Assembly: GCA_949751835.1 (NCBI GenBank)
Contig: CATKHK010000097.1
Coordinates: 62,001 to 126,000, forward strand
DNA: 64,000 nt
Direction of reading: 5' to 3'
DNA from: Blepharisma japonicum
Taxonomy: Eukaryota > Ciliophora > Heterotrichea > Heterotrichida > Blepharismidae
The notes beneath the pieces are model-generated. The model was given only the letters and a program-made list of their open reading frames with translations, searched no databases and was not told where the DNA came from. Each line of letters starts with the position of its first letter. Position 1 is the stretch's first letter. This document shows, in pieces, positions 9,683 through 19,748 of the stretch. Both the position numbers and the translations under genes were made by a program.

Positions 9683-9900
9683 TGATAATTTGTCTAATAG
9701 ATAATCAATAATAAGTTTTTAATTATAATGCTTCTTTATTACCATTAACGATTTATTCACTTTTTATATTGGCATTAATTTAATAAATTAAAATTAGAAA
9801 AGCAAAATAAATTATAGTGCAGTGGTAATCTGCATTTATGATAAAGTAATGATTTATCTTCTTATAATGATATATCTCTGTATAATAATCTGGCGATAAA

Positions 9901-10311
9901 ATGGTGGACGCTAATCTAAACGTTGATGAGGCTTGTGTCGTTGCTTACAACCGCTTGAAGTTGACCAAAGATATCAAATTTGTCACCTACAAGGTCGAAG
10001 GTCAATCCAACGTCATTGTTGAGAGGGTTGGGGATTTGACATCAACTTTTCAAGACTTTGTTCACAGCCTCCCACAAAATGAGCCTCGCTTTGTCGTCTA
10101 TGACTTTGATCATACTGCAGATGATGGAATTACATCAAAGAAAATTGTTTTTATTCATTGGTCACCTGATAATTCTTCAGTCAAAAATAAGATGATTTAC
10201 GCTTCATCAAAAGAAAACTTGAAAAGAAGATTTGCAGGAATTCATAGAGAAGTACAAGCTTGTTCATTAGCTGAAGTGGAGGAAAGAGAAATCGCCCAAG
10301 CACTTAGATAA
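9901..10311 (+). CDS. ADF/cofilin, copy 2
   Basis: A 136-residue cofilin with the same layout as copy 1: N-terminal helix VDEACVVAYNRLK, FVVYDFDHTADDG, the actin-binding helix signature FIHWSPDNSSVKNKMIYASS, and an identical last ~15 residues (CSLAEVEEREIAQALR). Differences concentrate in the first 45 residues, where surface charges vary, while the actin-binding half is conserved; this pattern suggests purifying selection on both copies. It is expected to bind G- and F-actin. It lies divergently from the USP gene and upstream of the intact Rab-like gene. Confidence 0.93.
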   Translation: MVDANLNVDEACVVAYNRLKLTKDIKFVTYKVEGQSNVIVERVGDLTSTFQDFVHSLPQNEPRFVVYDFDHTADDGITSKKIVFIHWSPDNSSVKNKMIYASSKENLKRRFAGIHREVQACSLAEVEEREIAQALR

Positions 10312-10674
10312 GTAACTTAGTTAAAAAGAAACTTAAATGATGTAGTCTTTAATGGAAAAGAAGCTTCTGTTAGCTCAGAACGATAAACAAAAAGGAAATA
10401 AATCTAAAGGATCTCATTTTATGCAAAATAAATGCATAATTTAGAGTTAATTGCTGATTTTACAAAAATATTGATTGCAATAGGTATAAATTTATTTTAA
10501 AGGTATAGTTAAGCAGAGGAAGAGCAAAAAAGAATAATTTTTAATAAGAAAAATAGAGAAGAAGAATTCAATAGTTCCCTAGCTTACCAAAGTATTTTTA
10601 AAGCAGATCCAATGACATCTTAGAAAATGGAATAAATAAAAATTTCAGGAGAAGTGCCACAAAACTATAACCGA
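10312..10674. other. Intergenic spacer, cofilin copy 2 to Rab-like
   Basis: AT-rich DNA matching 6268-6626. It holds a GTG-led in-frame extension before the Rab ATG, which I do not use as a start because the paralogous copy has a different codon there. No RNA gene or motif is seen. Confidence 0.7.
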
Positions 10675-11184
10675 ATGGATAAATCAAAATCAGGGTTTTT
10701 TATAGCTGTGATAGGCTGCTCACAAGTTGGGAAAACAGCTCTTGTTGCAAGGCTTGTAAAAGACATGTTCATAGAAGAACATCAGCCAACAATGACACAA
10801 GAGATTCAAACCACGCTGTGCGCTGCAACTAAGCGACGACTGATAAGGCTCTTTTTTTTAGATCTCATTGGAAATAATTATTTCCAGTCCTTTGCGACTC
10901 CATGGATTGGGGTGTCTCAAGCTGTTTTGATGCTTTTTGATACAAATTCAATGAGCTCATTTAATCAAATTCAAGGATCCACCACGTTGCGCTCGCTGGA
11001 AAATATCATGATTTTTCTGGTTGGAACTAAAACTGATGCTGTGTATCAGCGAGAAGTTTCATATGAGCAAGCTGCTAATAAAGCGAAAGAGCTTAATGCG
11101 ATTTATATAGAAATAAGTACGAAATCTAAGAAGAACTTAGAACAAATGTTAAAGATTGTGAGTCAATCTTTACTGAGAAAGTAA
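10675..11184 (+). CDS. Divergent Rab-like small GTPase
   Basis: 169 residues. It starts FFIAVIGCSQVGKTALVARL, with a good P-loop (GxxxxGKT), and a switch I Thr may lie in EEHQPTMTQE. The switch II motif, usually DTAGQE, reads DLIGNNYF, so the catalytic Gln is absent. The NKxD guanine motif is replaced by GTKTD and the SAK motif by ISTKS. No C-terminal prenylation cysteines are present (it ends SLLRK). It therefore looks like a Rab/Ras-fold protein with weak or no GTP hydrolysis and no lipid anchor. It could be a regulatory pseudoGTPase or a decaying duplicate. The full frame and balanced substitutions relative to the relic at 6627 argue it is still expressed. Confidence 0.8.
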   Translation: MDKSKSGFFIAVIGCSQVGKTALVARLVKDMFIEEHQPTMTQEIQTTLCAATKRRLIRLFFLDLIGNNYFQSFATPWIGVSQAVLMLFDTNSMSSFNQIQGSTTLRSLENIMIFLVGTKTDAVYQREVSYEQAANKAKELNAIYIEISTKSKKNLEQMLKIVSQSLLRK

Positions 11185-11952
11185 TAAATAACGACGATAA
11201 GAGAAAAATGTGATTTAATAATAATTATTAATTTTAAGCCTTATAAATAAGAAAAAACTTTATCTTTGAAAATTTCTTAAATAAACGCGTTTATCATATA
11301 AGGTAATTATAATTAACAAAACTATATTTAGTGTAAAATTCAAAAATATAATTTTTTTTCTTAAATGATTATGTCTATGCCTGCTATTGTTATTTAAGAG
11401 ATTTAAATAGCTTCTCTCTTGTTCTAAGAATTTATTTTTTAAGCGAATATAATAGCTCTTAATGAGATTAAAAGCAATTTTGCTTAGGAAATATTTTCGA
11501 AGTAATATTTTAACATAACACATTTTTTATGTAGATAAAAAGTTTAATTTTATATAATACTTATCAATGAGATAATAAATGGTAAAATCCAACTTAATTA
11601 AATATAGAGCACATCCAAATAATTATTGTTGAATTTAGTTTTTACTATAAAAAATTATTAGCGTAATGCTATCTTTCCTTTAGGTGTAATTGAATTTATA
11701 TTTCAGAATTATTTAATGCAGTAATTAAATATCTTTCTTCTTTATATTCTATTAAAATTTGGATATTATCAAGAATGTATATTTTTCTTCACCACTAGAT
11801 ATATAAACAGTTATAATTCCCTTTAATCTGTCATTTTTCTAAACTGCAAAGCTTATCTCCTCAGAATTATCACTATAGTTAATTTTTTCTTGGAAATCTC
11901 CTACCCTAAATCAAAATCAATTTTATATGGATGAAATAAAAATAACTACTTT
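11185..11952. other. Intergenic region with one doubtful small ORF
   Basis: AT-rich. On the minus strand 11260-11523 encodes an 87-residue basic, Leu/Ile-rich frame (starts MCYVKILLRKYF) with one possible membrane helix (FTLNIVLLIIITLY). I do not recognise it, and its composition is what AT-rich non-coding DNA gives by chance. Between 11650 and 11900 the minus strand shows a short protein-like stretch (around DRLKGIITVYISSGEEKYTF) bounded by stops, possibly a gene relic. Confidence 0.25.
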
Positions 11953-14900
11953 ATGGTTTATATCCTGATTTTATTCCAAAACTTCCTCCTCCTCGGGCTT
12001 TCTCTACAAATTTCTCTACTACCTTCTACAGGTGTTCCTCCGCCCAGCCGAAAGCTCGGAAATATGATTTATGACACCACAAAAAATCAGCTTGTTAATT
12101 TTGGAGGCCAATCTACAGACGGGTCCTATTCTAACGACCTCGCTTCATTTTCTTTATCAAATATGAGATGAAGCTTAATTTTGCCTTATTTATCTACAGT
12201 CCCAGACGAAAGAGCTGCATCTGCAATGTTTTATGATGATATTAATCAGCAAATACTTCTATATGGAGGGAGGACACGTGCAGGCCCAGCTGGGGATTTT
12301 TGAAGCTATAGCTTAATAGAAAACAGCTGGCAACAATTATCAAGAAATGCGGATGATCCAGGCCCAAGAGCATATGTAGCACATGTGGAATATTCAAGAG
12401 GAGGAAAGAACTATTATGCCATTTTCGGAGGTCTTACTCCTACAACAATTGATAACAATTTATACATGTAAAAATTATATAGTCTTGATGGAAGTGATTT
12501 TACATGAGCCAAAAAGCCTAAAACAGGAACCCCACCACAGCCAACAGAAAGTGCTGGGATCGGGTATTATAAAGATAAGTTATATGTTTGAGGAGGATTA
12601 AGCAGATTCTCGGCTGAGCTGCAGGATACAAAATTGTATGCTTTTGACTTGAATTCTTTGACTTGGACACAGATTACTGTTCCAGGGCAAACTCCGCATG
12701 GGAGATTTCAGCATTTCTTGTGTGTAATAGGTGACTATTTGTATATAAATAATGGGGAGGATTTTACTACTGGAAATTCTATTTTTGATATTTGAAAAAT
12801 TAATTTAGCAACTCTTAGCTCATGAGAAAAAGTAAATTTTGAAGACCCAGACGATATCGCCACTGACAGTGGCTCCGTTACAACTGCTGGCTCTATAATC
12901 TATTCCTTTGGCGGTACCTCAGCATCCGGAATAAACAACTCTTTAACCTCAATTAATCTTTCCGCTTCATCCATCACCTATACATTAGTTTCCGCTGAGC
13001 TTCATGGCCCAGAAGCAAGAATGATGCATTCAATGCACACAATTCACACATCTTTATGGATTTTTGGAGGAATAAACAGTGACAAAAAATAGTAATTTTT
13101 ATATAGCTTAAATGATATGTGAAAATTTGAATTAGAAACAAATACATGGACTAAGCTTTCTACCACTGGTGACAAGCCACCTGCAAGAGCAAGGCATGGC
13201 AGTTGCTCATCTGCAGACACTTATGTCATCTTTGGAGGGCAAAATGATGATGGTTATTTAAATGATATGTATGAATATACAGTTTTAGCAAATACATGGA
13301 GAGAAGTGACTACTTCTTCTAGTAAATACCCAACAGAGAGGCATGGAGTATGTATGGCACAAGCTGATTCTTTTATATATATTTTTGGAGGCCATACCAT
13401 GTCAGGATATTCTAATGAGCTGTGGAGGTTTGATACAATTGATAACTCGTATCTGCTTTTAGATGATGGATTGTCAGAACAAGTCCCGAAGTTAGCTTAT
13501 ACGAAATGTTTTATTAGGAATATAAACACAGTTTATTATTTTTATATAGCGACTGGAGAAGGAGAAGATGGAGTTCCAAAATCAATTATAAGTAGATATG
13601 ATTTAAAAAATGAAGAATGGCAGCTTGTTATGGATACAGGATATGGGTCATTTGCTGTATCTGGAGCTGGAGGAGTAAATATTGATAACTACTTAATCAT
13701 CCTAGGCGGAGAACAGTGGAATTTTGAAGCTTTTGATAATATTTTTATGATAGATCTTGACAATAATCCAGAACCGATTAAAATTGGCAAAGTCGAAGAG
13801 CCTACCTATGCAACGGAAATGACTTATTTTGGACAGTCTCTCTATCTTTTTGGAGGTGGGGACACTATTTCAAGCTTGGTCCAAAATTATATACCAAAAC
13901 AATTTTTATTTGAAATTAGCCAAAGCTCTGAAGATGATTTTACATGGCCTTGCAGCAATGGAACATATGGAGAAAAATGCAAGCCATGCCCAGAAGGACA
14001 CTACGCAGACGGCTTTGGGACAACAGAGTGCAAAAAATGCCCAAAAGGGACTTACAATACTTTTAAAGGAGCTAGAACTCTAGATGAGTGTTATCCTTGC
14101 CCTTATGGGTCTTACGCATCTAGTGAAGGCTCAAAATACTGCGATAACTGCCCAGCAAGCATGTACTGCCCAGCAGGCACTTCCTCTCCTCTTCATATAG
14201 AAGACCGAATCGATTTTGTTAGCATCCAGCCTCTTTTATTCAGCGAAAGTTCCAGTACAAGTGACCAAGTTTTCAGCTATACTTTGTATTTCATTATTTT
14301 CGTCTCTACTATAATGACACTTCTTTTAATATTTCATAAGCCTATACGAAACTCTATGCCACGTCTTGATTCCTATTCAAGAAACCACGAAACCAAAGAT
14401 AACCATCCAATAATTAAGCGCCGTACCTCACTAGGTGGCCTTTTCAGCATCATTTTTCTTCTTTTAGCATTTTTATTTGTATTACAAGGAGCCACAATTT
14501 ATATCACAAATAATATAATTGAAGAAAAAATGCTAGAACCTTTGGTCTCGTTAGAAAATGATTATTCAGCCTTTCCTGGGGATATTTATGTGAATATCAC
14601 TTTTTATTACTATGGGGGAAACTGTATAAGCAATAACTCTTGTGTAGCAGATTTATTATACAGTTATGCAGATATTGAAGGAAAACTGATAGGGCCTGAC
14701 TGCTCATTTATAGGGAGAGACTGTCATGTTACTTTTGTGTGCCATGGGTGTGATCTAGGGGTTGGGGCTGCTATTAATTTATCTATGCTAGAGCCAAGAA
14801 GTTATGCAAGCTTTATTTCAGTCAATATTTCTTCAACGTCTTCAATACCAGATGAGCTGAGTTCTATTAAAATTGATATTGCGCCTACTAGTAATTCTTT

Positions 14901-15420
14901 AGTGTTCAGAGGCCAAAATGCTTCAAAATTCACATTTTCGATGACACCGTCTGTTTTTCTTTCTGAAGTCTCTAGGTGGGATCATAACCAAACTGGGTAT
15001 CACGTGTCGCTGCCACATTCACCTACTGCAGGATCTGCGCTACCTACAGATGAGTAAGAGATATTTAGGATAAATTTTGAAGATTCTGTAAGGGTTTCTA
15101 TTAGTCTTGATATAGGAGATGTAGTCTTGGTCACCAAAAGGATGTACTCAGAGACACTATTTTTATTACTTGGGTCTTTACTTGGGTCTGTATTTGGGAT
15201 CATACAAATCGGAGGGACACTTATGGGGAAAACTGAGGAAATTCAGAATTTCGCAATAAAGAAATGGAAACATTATAATCGCTTTTATAGGATTATTGAT
15301 AATATTGAGAAGCTTAGAAACGCTGTTGAACCGAGGGAGATTGAGGATAATACTCCGTCAGATCAGGTCACTGAAGCTTATACATTTGATGAATCAGAAT
15401 TAAGAAAAAGAATAAAATAA
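11953..15420 (+). CDS. Kelch-repeat surface protein with Cys-rich domain
   Basis: Four exons split by 15-nt introns at 12468-12482, 13092-13106 and 15054-15068, all phase 2, giving 1140 residues. The start MVYILILFQNFLLLGLSLQI is a signal peptide. Kelch-type repeats (FGG/YGG strands followed by NDLWxY/W patterns, for example IFGGHTMSGYSNELWRFD) fill residues ~25-650 and should form one or two beta-propellers. Residues ~656-733 are a cysteine-rich GCC2/GCC3 ephrin-receptor-like module (CKPCPEGHYADG, CKKCPKGTYN). Hydrophobic helices follow near 766-790, 820-847 and in the last exon (LFLLLGSLLGSVFGII), with a short acidic cytoplasmic tail. Several TGA codons fall on conserved kelch Trp positions. 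A plasma-membrane adhesion or receptor role is likely; the ligand is unknown. Confidence 0.88.
12468..12482 (+). other. 15-nt intron 1 of the kelch gene
   Basis: GTAAAAATTATATAG splits an Ile codon (AT|T) in the kelch strand NNLYILDGSD. Unspliced it would add a TAA stop and break the repeat. Confidence 0.88.
13092..13106 (+). other. 15-nt intron 2 of the kelch gene
   Basis: GTAATTTTTATATAG splits a Tyr codon (TA|C). Splicing joins GGINSDKKY to LNDMWKFELET, restoring a standard kelch N-D-x-W-x-[FY] motif. Confidence 0.9.
15054..15068 (+). other. 15-nt intron 3 of the kelch gene
   Basis: GTAAGAGATATTTAG splits a Glu codon (GA|G) and removes a TAA stop. Splicing joins the long ectodomain exon to the last exon with the final membrane helix and tail in frame. 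Confidence 0.9.
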
Positions 15421-15494
15421 TAGATTAGTATTATTTTATTTAATTTGGTTTTGAATTTTAAAATCTTAAATATTTTAATACGGAAAATAAAATT

Positions 15495-17654
15495 TTATTT
15501 ATAAAGATATTTTAGAATTGTTTGAGTGAGAAGCTCAGGAGAGCATGGCTTAGTCAGTACTTCTTGCATCCCTGATTCCAAGCATAGGCTAATGTCACTA
15601 TCAGAACTAAATGCAGTATACCCAATCATCACAGGCAAAGTTTTAATTTCTCCATTAAAGTATAACTCTATTATTTTTCGAGTAGCTTCCCAGCCATTTA
15701 GCTCAGGCATGCTTCCATCAACAACTATAACCTTATAAGCTCTACCTACAGAATCAGATTCTTGTACCTTCTTAATAAGTTCCCCTCCTGTGCATGCTTC
15801 ATGATAATTAACATTTTTGTGTTTAAGAAGCGTCCCCACAATCATCCTATTAAAATCATTATCATCCGCAATCAGAACTTGAGCGTTTTTATTTTCTGCT
15901 ATAGCTGAATCAAAATCAGCAATTGATACAGTTAAGCATTCATCAAGCAATACTTGAGAGTCTGAAAAATAATCATCAGACAGTAATTGAAGATTAGGAG
16001 GAGTTTCAAAGATATCTATTGATAAAATGAACGATGAGCCTTTATCTATCTGTGAAGTAACTTTAATTGGTTCTCCTCCAAGTTCCTGAGCTATTTTATT
16101 TGCAATTACAAGCCCAAGGCCGCAGCCTTCTGGATTTATATTTAAACTTATATCTGAGTTGAATTCTTTGAAAATCCACTGCTTCCGTGACTCACTGATT
16201 CCAATCCCTGTGTCGTTTACCATTATTTTGAGTTTTGAGTTTGTGTCTAATAAACACACAAGCTCAACTCTTCCTTTAATTGTAAATTTTAATGCATTAC
16301 TTAAGAGATTTAGCAATATCTGGCTTAATCTCAAAGCATCAGTATAAACATATTCAGGCAGTTTTGGATCGATTCTTACAAGCACTTGAATTCCTTTTTT
16401 CTCTGCTTGGATTTTGATAAGCTGCAAGCAATTATTTATTATATCATAAAGCTTGAATTTACTCTTTTGGATTGCAAATACCCCTGCAATCATTTTAGAG
16501 TAGTCCAATAAATCGTTTATAAGAGACATTAAAAGTTTGGCTGAGACTGAAACAATTTTCAGTTTTTCAAGGTTTTCTGGTGTTTCAGAGACTTTGTGAT
16601 CGCTCATTATTTCTTCAGCTATAAATGAGATTGCATTGACAGGAGTTCTCAGTTCATGAGTTACAGATCTTAATAAAATATTCTTAAGCATATTTTCTGA
16701 GCGAGCCTTTTCATATTGAATTAGATTACTTGCATCTCTAATAGTGATTAAAATGCTCTGTTGCTTTTCTCATATAACTTTTTTCCCTCTTCATATAAGA
16801 TTTAAATGCTCTGTACTCAGTCCAATCAAAACTTCACTATTGAGAGATAAATTTCTGATTAAATTTATATGATCTATAAGCTTATTTGATTCTGATAGCT
16901 CAGAATATTTTTTCCCTTCTGAAAATTCAATTTTCGATATTAATTCAACCACTTCATCACTTTTACAGCAAAGATATTTCTGCATGTTGTGGTTTGAAAA
17001 TAATACTTCTTTATTTTCAGAAAGTACCAAAATCCCATCAGAAATCAAATTAAAAAGAACGCTCAATCGACTTTCCGCATTCTCAAGGTTTTTTCTTGAA
17101 ATAAACCTCTCATATGACTTTGTTTTCAAGAAATAAGAGTTTAGATTATATAAAAAAATAATAAGGAATGATACCATGTGTGGTGTGTATTTTGCATCTA
17201 AAAAGAGCTCATTTGTTAAGTATTTTCTATAATGCCATAAATATAAATGTTTTGACATAATAAAACATTTCATCAGCCGAGTCTGGACAAAAGGGAGCTC
17301 AAAGCTGTTAATGAATATAAGTGATAGCATTTCAAATAAAAGCTGTTCTGACTTATATTCATTTTGGCCCTGCTTTCATAGCACAAAGCAGTTGAATTCT
17401 GAAAAACTTATTGAAAATAAGGACTTAGCAACATAGCCTTTTCTGTCAAAATACCAAACTAGGCAGCAGCTGATTAAATGGATAAGCAGATAAGGGATGT
17501 GCAGAATAACAATTTCCGTCCTGTTTGAATTAAAAGTAAGGAATACGAAAAGCAAAACCACTGCCAAGCCAAGTAAAGAATAGGAATAGCGCTTTAGAAC
17601 TTGGTATTTTTCGTTTACTTCTTCTTCTCACCATTGATGATAAATAACCTCCAT
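15495..17654 (-). CDS. Membrane hybrid histidine kinase 1
   Basis: 719 residues from the ATG at 17654, crossing several TGA Trp codons. The N-terminus carries the family tag HQWWEEEVNEKYQVLKRY. About five or six membrane helices fill residues ~24-190, then a PAS-like segment (SVLFNLISDGILVLSENKEV...FSNHN) precedes the kinase. The H-box RSVTHELRTPVN has phospho-acceptor His333. Also visible are the N-box QILLNLLSNALKFT, G1 VNDTGIGIS and G2 GCGLGLVIANKI for ATP binding, and a C-terminal receiver with acidic pair LIADDNDFN, phospho-acceptor Asp646 (VVDGSMPELNG) and Lys in LTKPCSP. It should autophosphorylate on His and pass phosphate to its own receiver. The signal sensed is unknown. It is the closest paralogue of kinase 2. 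Confidence 0.93.
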
Positions 17655-19748
17655 ACAAATACTTTTATATTTATTAAATATGTACGTAATTGAAAGAAAT
17701 CAATTTTATGCTTAAATTTAAGGATGTTCTAATAATAAGAATCAGTTACAATTCCATTAAATTTTATAGCTTTTCTGGAATAAAATTTTGAATAAGGTAA
17801 AAAATAAAAAATAATTTTGTCAAAATTTCATTTAGTAAACAGCCAGGCTTTTGAAATAAACTGGAAATTTGAGTCATAAAGACTTTTATTAGTGCATCAA
17901 AATATTAATCGGCTGTAAAAGAAGTAAACTGATTGAGAGCAGAGGCATCTACTAAAACAAAATCTGGTAGCTTGATAGAAAATGCCAAAAAAATTGGAAT
18001 TGAATTAGAAACAGTAAGAGGTCAGGCTTTAAAAATTAATAAATGGAAATTAATAAGGAAAACCAGAAAAGAATTGTGATTGATTAAGGAAAATCTATAA
18101 GATAAGTAAATAAATAAATATCATGCAGGCAAGTAGGCAGGCAGAATTTAAGATATTTAATAAAATTGAAAAGTTGTTAAAGAGATTATTTATGTCCTAT
18201 CAGATAGAAACCGCTTTTAAAATAGCTAAAATTTGTAACAGCTGCCAAAATGGACGCAGACCAAAGTATATACACAGTGAACTCCAAGAATCATTGGCAT
18301 TTAAAGAGAACAGAAATAAAAATATTTTGCAAATAAAAGCTTAGGAAGCATGAATGATGCTTGCTTAAGCAATTATTTTAAAGCAAAAAATTATCAAAAC
18401 CTCAATATAAATTATGAGATTAGTGATTTCTAATCATACAAATAAATTCAGACAGTTAGAATTTGTTTAAAAATCAATGTTTATGTGTATAAAAAAAAGG
18501 TAGTTTTTGGAATTACAAATTGAATATAATAAAAAAAAGCAATATGCTTAATCTTAATTGCCACAACGATAAGATAATACTTGCCTATTGTTTTTAAAGA
18601 AAGATTCTTAGTTATAACAGAATGATGATTTCTCCATTTATTTCACTGATGTTTATACTGACTTTTATTCAATAATTAAAATATATATATAAAACTTGTA
18701 GCTGATGTTTGACATTTTACTTATATTAGAAATAAAGCTTATTTGATACTGAGCGAGGAATAACGTATGAAAGTGAAATTATAAATGAAAATTCTTGTCA
18801 AAATAATAAGGTATTGAGATTTTATAAGTTATGAAGTGTTTATTGTATTTGAATTATAAATAAATTGTCGTTTATATTGGAGCAAATTAAATATTTTGTA
18901 GTAACTATTTTCAATTAACAAAAGCCTGAATAAAAATCTTCATAAACTTGTAAAAATTTCCAAAAAATGTAAAAGTAAAGGTAAAAAAGTAAAAAGTGAA
19001 AACATCTTCACACCAAAACTTAAACGCATCAACTACTTGAGCCTCCAATATATACCCTTCGAATTTTGCATGTGTACTGACTAATGCTCTGATCTCTCAA
19101 ATGCTTCCATGACTATCTCCACCTAACCTCCTTCTGCCCCAATTCAGCGCTGCGAAGAACTGTGCTGACCCAATTTCTCGCTCATACTTTTTTTCAAAAG
19201 CAGCTCAGGAAAACAAATTCCTCTTTAACCATGTGCTATTTTTGTGCATGAATTTATTTAAAATAGTTAAAAAAGATTAATCTTTTAATTATTTTGAATT
19301 AAAATCTATAAGAGTCATTTCAAGAAATTAGCTATAAACATTTTTATCATAAATTTCTGGCATATATAATAATCGAGCTATAAGCTAATCTTTAAATTTT
19401 TTTATACAGAATTTGTTCGCAATAAATAAATGGATTGAATTTTATAAAAAAAATGATTGTAAGGAGTGATAAGAATTAATAATAAAATATTTATTAAATA
19501 GCTTATCGATCTTCTATGTGAGCTAAAATATGCTAATTTATGAAAAGGAAGTAACTATAACTGTCTTTAACTGAGTTTTCTGTTTCAAAGCTGTAAGACT
19601 TCATTTAATAAATTTAAAGATTCTGTGCTGAATCATAAAAACAAAAATAATGAACTTATTGAAAATTAGAGATAATCTTAATTAATTTTTGATAATTTCT
19701 CTTTTATATTTATTAAAAATAAGTTTAGGTCAATTTCTTAGAAAATTA
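17655..19748. other. Long AT-rich spacer between kinases 1 and 2
   Basis: 2.1 kb, mostly below typical coding GC. It contains one possible minus-strand gene (18905-19249, listed separately) and weak plus-strand protein-like frames at ~17940-18100 and 18123-18344 (Lys-rich, unrecognised, no Kozak-like or paralogue support). No RNA gene, terminal repeat or mobile element could be recognised. The spacer is far longer than others in the cluster, so it may hold remnants of a lost gene. Confidence 0.5.
18905..19249 (-). CDS. Hypothetical 114-aa protein, visible only with UGA=Trp
   Basis: From ATG at 19249 to TAG at 18907 the minus strand is open when TGA is read as Trp (three TGA codons, for example in LFSWAAFEKKYE). 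The 5' two thirds are markedly richer in G+C than the surroundings and read like protein (EREIGSAQFFAALNWGRRRL, then AKFEGYILEAQVVDAFKFW). The end becomes Phe/Thr-rich low complexity, which weakens the call. I recognise no domain. It could be a small gene, a fragment of a larger decayed one, or chance. Confidence 0.35.

Noticed and set aside
10654-10674. Upstream GTG start adding MPQNYNR to the Rab-like protein.
   Set aside because: GTG starts are not expected in ciliate nuclear genes and the codon is not conserved in the relic copy; the ATG at 10675 is conserved.
11640-11900. Minus-strand protein-like stretch around DRLKGIITVYIS.
   Set aside because: Short, bounded by several stops in all readings, no clear family; at most an old relic.
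18123-18344. A 73-codon plus-strand frame starting MQASRQAEFKIF.
   Set aside because: No recognisable domain, no paralogue, ordinary AT-rich composition; length is within chance for this DNA.
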